The position numbers and the translations under genes are program-made. Below the pieces are notes generated by a model. The model had not been told where the DNA came from, did no database searches, and saw nothing but the letters and a program-made list of their open reading frames with translations. Shown here piece by piece: positions 63,789 to 64,000 of a DNA stretch of 64,000 bases (positions within the stretch are counted from its first letter, which is position 1; the number at the start of each line of letters is the position of its first letter). Location: positions 678,448 through 742,447 of the forward strand of contig NZ_LMPQ01000010.1 of NCBI RefSeq assembly GCF_001423905.1. The letters run 5' to 3'. The DNA is from Frigoribacterium sp. Leaf186 (GTDB taxonomy: Bacteria; Actinomycetota; Actinomycetes; Actinomycetales; Microbacteriaceae).

Positions 63789-64000
63789 GCGACCACCCCC
63801 GGCCCGGACGACGTCCCCGTCCTCGAGCTCGCCGGGGTCGGCAGGTCGTTCGGCTCCGGGACGGGCAGCACGACCGCGCTGTCGTCGGTGACGCTGACGG
63901 TGCGGCCCGGCGAGTTCGTCGCCATCGTCGGGCCGTCGGGTGCCGGCAAGTCGACCCTGCTGAACATCCTCGGGCTGCTCGACGTCGCCACCAGCGGCAC
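63735..64000 (+). CDS. MacB-type ABC transporter ATP-binding protein (3' end beyond window)
   Basis: 88 codons visible from GTG 63735, which overlaps the adaptor stop (GTGA). After the repetitive leader, VLELAGVGRSFGSG and Walker A GPSGAGKSTLLNILGLLD identify an export ATPase of the LolD/MacB group. The three tandem GTGs leave the true start uncertain. Confidence 0.88.
   Translation, partial: MTTGRVVTTGRVVTTGRVATTPGPDDVPVLELAGVGRSFGSGTGSTTALSSVTLTVRPGEFVAIVGPSGAGKSTLLNILGLLDVATSG

Overview
The window is a high-GC stretch around the chromosomal replication origin of an actinobacterium. The origin gene order, the DUF6049-like gene beside murJ, the lack of mnmG/mnmE, DUF2510 and LAxTG-type surface proteins and the frequent GTG starts all suggest Microbacteriaceae (Curtobacterium/Frigoribacterium-like). 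The genus is an inference only.

Origin block (1-29.7 kb). dnaN (cut by the window edge), oriC and dnaA lie on the minus strand. rpmH-rnpA-yidD-yidC-jag-rsmG-parA-parB read away on the plus strand, with four perfect parS sites around parA/parB. A minus-strand run follows: ddl, a class I aminotransferase, trxA, trxB, murJ and a DUF6049-like membrane protein. The plus strand then carries the tRNA nucleotidyltransferase, rpsF-ssb-rpsR-rplI, and a LacI-regulated ribose-type operon (lacI-rbsA-rbsC-rbsB-rbsK-rbsD) flanked by two kinds of long palindrome. dnaB, preceded by DnaA boxes, closes the block.

Accessory island (29.7 to about 45.4 kb). It holds a possible restriction-fold nuclease gene and a tightly overlapping type I restriction-modification operon, hsdM-hsdS-hsdR, plus a fourth gene fusing an adenine-methylase-like domain to a HEPN-like (RNase) domain. 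A decayed IS3-family transposase and a truncated copy of a sortase-anchored surface protein follow, then a secreted DUF2599-like protein with a small two-helix membrane partner, and the full-length surface protein.

Right part (45.4-64 kb). This includes an MFS exporter, a zinc alcohol dehydrogenase, an HNH/SEC-C-like zinc protein, a DUF2510 membrane protein and a Dabb-fold protein. A minus-strand operon (MFS transporter, lerK, derI, lerI, oiaC, apnO) with a divergent GntR regulator could convert D-apionate through L-erythrulose to D-erythrose 4-phosphate. A CBS-HEPN protein with a damaged start, a secreted beta/gamma-crystallin-like protein, and a lipoprotein/adaptor/ABC ATPase export operon cut by the window end complete the region.

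A short dispersed repeat, core AGGAGGCGCGG, occurs about 22 times. It sits in intergenic regions, at stop codons, as terminator-like inverted pairs, and in frame in several genes. It is absent from 27.9 to 49.96 kb, the region that contains the island. No tRNA, rRNA or CRISPR array was recognised.
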